A DNA stretch of 64,000 nt, from contig NZ_CP007441.1 in NCBI RefSeq assembly GCF_000590475.1, positions 4,036,660 to 4,100,659 of the forward strand, written 5' to 3'. The stretch is from Stutzerimonas stutzeri. GTDB lineage: Bacteria; Pseudomonadota; Gammaproteobacteria; Pseudomonadales; Pseudomonadaceae. Position 1 is the stretch's first letter. Each line of letters begins with the position of its first letter. This document shows positions 62,695 to 64,000 of the stretch, one piece after another. Position numbers and translations under genes: made by a program. The notes beneath the pieces were generated by a model. The model saw only the letters and a program-made list of their open reading frames with translations. It was not told where the DNA came from and did not search any database.

Positions 62695-63618
62695 TTATTT
62701 GACCAGCGTTCGCCACTCGGCGTGCGCATCGGTCTTGCCAGACACCAGATCGAAATAGGCCTTCTGGATGCGCTCGGTGACCGGACCGCGACGACCGACG
62801 CCGATATTGCGGCCGTCGACTTCGCGAATCGGGGTGACTTCAGCGGCAGTCCCGGTGAAGAAGGCTTCGTCGGCAATATAGACCTCGTCGCGCGTAATAC
62901 GCTTCTCCACCACTTTGATGCCGAGCTCATCGGCCAACGTCAACACGGTCCCGCGAGTGATGCCGTTGAGGCAGGCGGTGACTTCCGGGGTGTAGATCAC
63001 GCCGTCCTTGATGATGAATATATTCTCGCCCGAGCCCTCAGCGACATAGCCTTCCGGATCGAGCATCAGGGCTTCGTCGGCACCGCCAGAAATGGCTTCC
63101 TGCAAGGCCAGCATGGAGTTGATATAGGCACCGTTGGATTTTGCGCGGGTCATGCTGATGTTGACGTGGTGCCGGGTGAAGGAGCTGGTGCGCACCTTGA
63201 TGCCCATTTCCAGCGCCTCATCACCCATGTACGCACCCCAGTGCCAGGCGGCGACGATTACGTGCACTTTCAGACCACTGGCGCGCAGGCCCATGCCTTC
63301 GGATCCGTAAAAGACCATCGGGCGAATGTAGGCGCTTTCCAGGTTGTTCTCGCGAACGGCAGCGCGGGTCGCCTCGTTGATCTCGTCCTTCGAGTACGGC
63401 ATCTTCATGTTCATGATGTGCGCCGAGTCGAACAGGCGATCGGTGTGCGCCTGCAGGCGGAAGATCGCGGTGCCGGCCGGTGTGTCGTAGGCACGCACGC
63501 CTTCGAAAACGCCCATGCCGTAATGCAGGGTGTGAGTCAGCACATGGGTGGTCGCGTCGCGCCACTGAACCAGCTCACCGTCATACCAGATCACGCCATC
63601 ACGATCGGCCATCGACAT
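62695..63618 (-). CDS. ilvE: Branched-chain amino acid aminotransferase
   Basis: A 307-residue class IV aminotransferase using pyridoxal phosphate. The cofactor lysine is Lys160 in SMTRAKSNGAY; LHYGMGVFEGVRAY and FFTGTAAEVTPI are conserved family segments. The ATG at 63618 has GAGGTGG 7 bases upstream and gives the length usual in Pseudomonas; an upstream GTG and a downstream ATG are less well placed. It transaminates leucine, isoleucine and valine with 2-oxoglutarate. Confidence 0.96.
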   Translation of the reverse strand: MSMADRDGVIWYDGELVQWRDATTHVLTHTLHYGMGVFEGVRAYDTPAGTAIFRLQAHTDRLFDSAHIMNMKMPYSKDEINEATRAAVRENNLESAYIRPMVFYGSEGMGLRASGLKVHVIVAAWHWGAYMGDEALEMGIKVRTSSFTRHHVNISMTRAKSNGAYINSMLALQEAISGGADEALMLDPEGYVAEGSGENIFIIKDGVIYTPEVTACLNGITRGTVLTLADELGIKVVEKRITRDEVYIADEAFFTGTAAEVTPIREVDGRNIGVGRRGPVTERIQKAYFDLVSGKTDAHAEWRTLVK

Positions 63619-63663
63619 TGTTGCCACCTCGGAATTCGATAAATGCTGTGTTTGCAGACGAGA

Positions 63664-64000
63664 TCAGCTGAGCCCCAGCTCACGCCAGATGCGCATTATC
63701 GCGCGACGCTCGTCATGAAATTGGTCCCCACTCACGACCCCGGGCAGTTTTTGCAGTGATTGCCGGTGAGCCGCGGCGCGGTATGCCTTGTAGGCATCCT
63801 GCAGCAGCCGAACCTCATCGCCGGCCATCAACCCGGCCTGCTCCAACCCATCGAGAATGCGGATGTTATCGGTATAGCGCAGCAGTTGCGGATGCTGGTG
63901 CGACCACGCCAAAGCCGCGTATTGCACCATAAATTCGATATCCACGATACCACCGGCATCCTGCTTGAGATTGAACTCGCCCTCCGCCTCGAACGCCTTC
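63664..64000 (-). CDS. glnE: Glutamine synthetase adenylyltransferase (3' end, partial)
   Basis: The C-terminal ~111 residues of GlnE, which adenylylates and deadenylylates glutamine synthetase. The frame stays open to the window edge and begins within FEAEGEFNLKQDAGGIVDIE, the conserved adenylyl-transferase motif, followed by the helical C-terminus ending in IMRIWRELGLS. The rest lies to the right of the window. ilvE follows 45 bases downstream on the same strand. Confidence 0.93.
   Translation of the reverse strand, partial: KAFEAEGEFNLKQDAGGIVDIEFMVQYAALAWSHQHPQLLRYTDNIRILDGLEQAGLMAGDEVRLLQDAYKAYRAAAHRQSLQKLPGVVSGDQFHDERRAIMRIWRELGLS

Overview
The window reads as a chromosomal segment of a high-GC gammaproteobacterium of the genus Pseudomonas, most likely the P. 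stutzeri (Stutzerimonas) group. Three things point there: the gene order, which as I recall it follows the P. aeruginosa PAO1 segment from orn to glnE (about PA4951-PA5014); protein signatures such as RhdA with a CQTHHR loop at Cys230, FimX with degenerate GGDEF and EVL motifs, and WaaP with Asp163; and intergenic GTAGGGTGGAT-type repeats. The species call is inference. No rRNA, tRNA, insertion sequence, prophage or CRISPR array was seen.

Left part (1-19 kb): a MaoC-type hydratase, a MORN-repeat/C13-peptidase lipoprotein, an NAD(P)-binding oxidoreductase, orn, a membrane-anchored methyltransferase, rsgA, the stator operon motAB (with a candidate FliA promoter), an HDOD protein, rhdA, psd, a PilZ-like protein followed by fimX, serB divergent from an AhpA/YtjB-type membrane protein, and a PqiC-like lipoprotein.

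Middle (19-39 kb): a tightly overlapping minus-strand operon parE - phytase-like esterase - aspartic protease - parC, preceded by yqiA, cpdA, a DUF1249 gene and nudF; a DUF3298 lipoprotein; cytX; thiC with a clear TPP riboswitch; tolC; waaA; an EmrE-type pump; an FAD oxidoreductase/aldo-keto reductase pair; and an unrecognised protein with a Nudix-like segment.

Right part (39-63 kb) is a lipopolysaccharide core locus read almost entirely from right to left: waaF, waaC, waaG, waaP, two more kinase genes, a carbamoyltransferase (wapO-like), a glycosyltransferase (wapH-like), then a variable AT-richer core (about 44.7-53.6 kb) with two glycosyltransferase-like genes, a pyruvate-aldolase-like fusion protein, a second KdsB-like CMP-sugar synthetase, a HAD phosphatase, an O-antigen ligase, a DUF115-like protein and two further kinase-like proteins; and then the conserved msbA, mig-14, dnpA-like deacetylase and hldE. 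ilvE and the 3' end of glnE close the window.

The most interesting unit is the aldolase / KdsB-paralog / HAD cassette in the variable core (48.4-51.4 kb). It has the parts expected for making and CMP-activating a 3-deoxy-2-keto sugar acid other than ordinary Kdo, next to glycosyltransferase and ligase genes that could use it. This is a hypothesis from gene content, not a demonstrated pathway.
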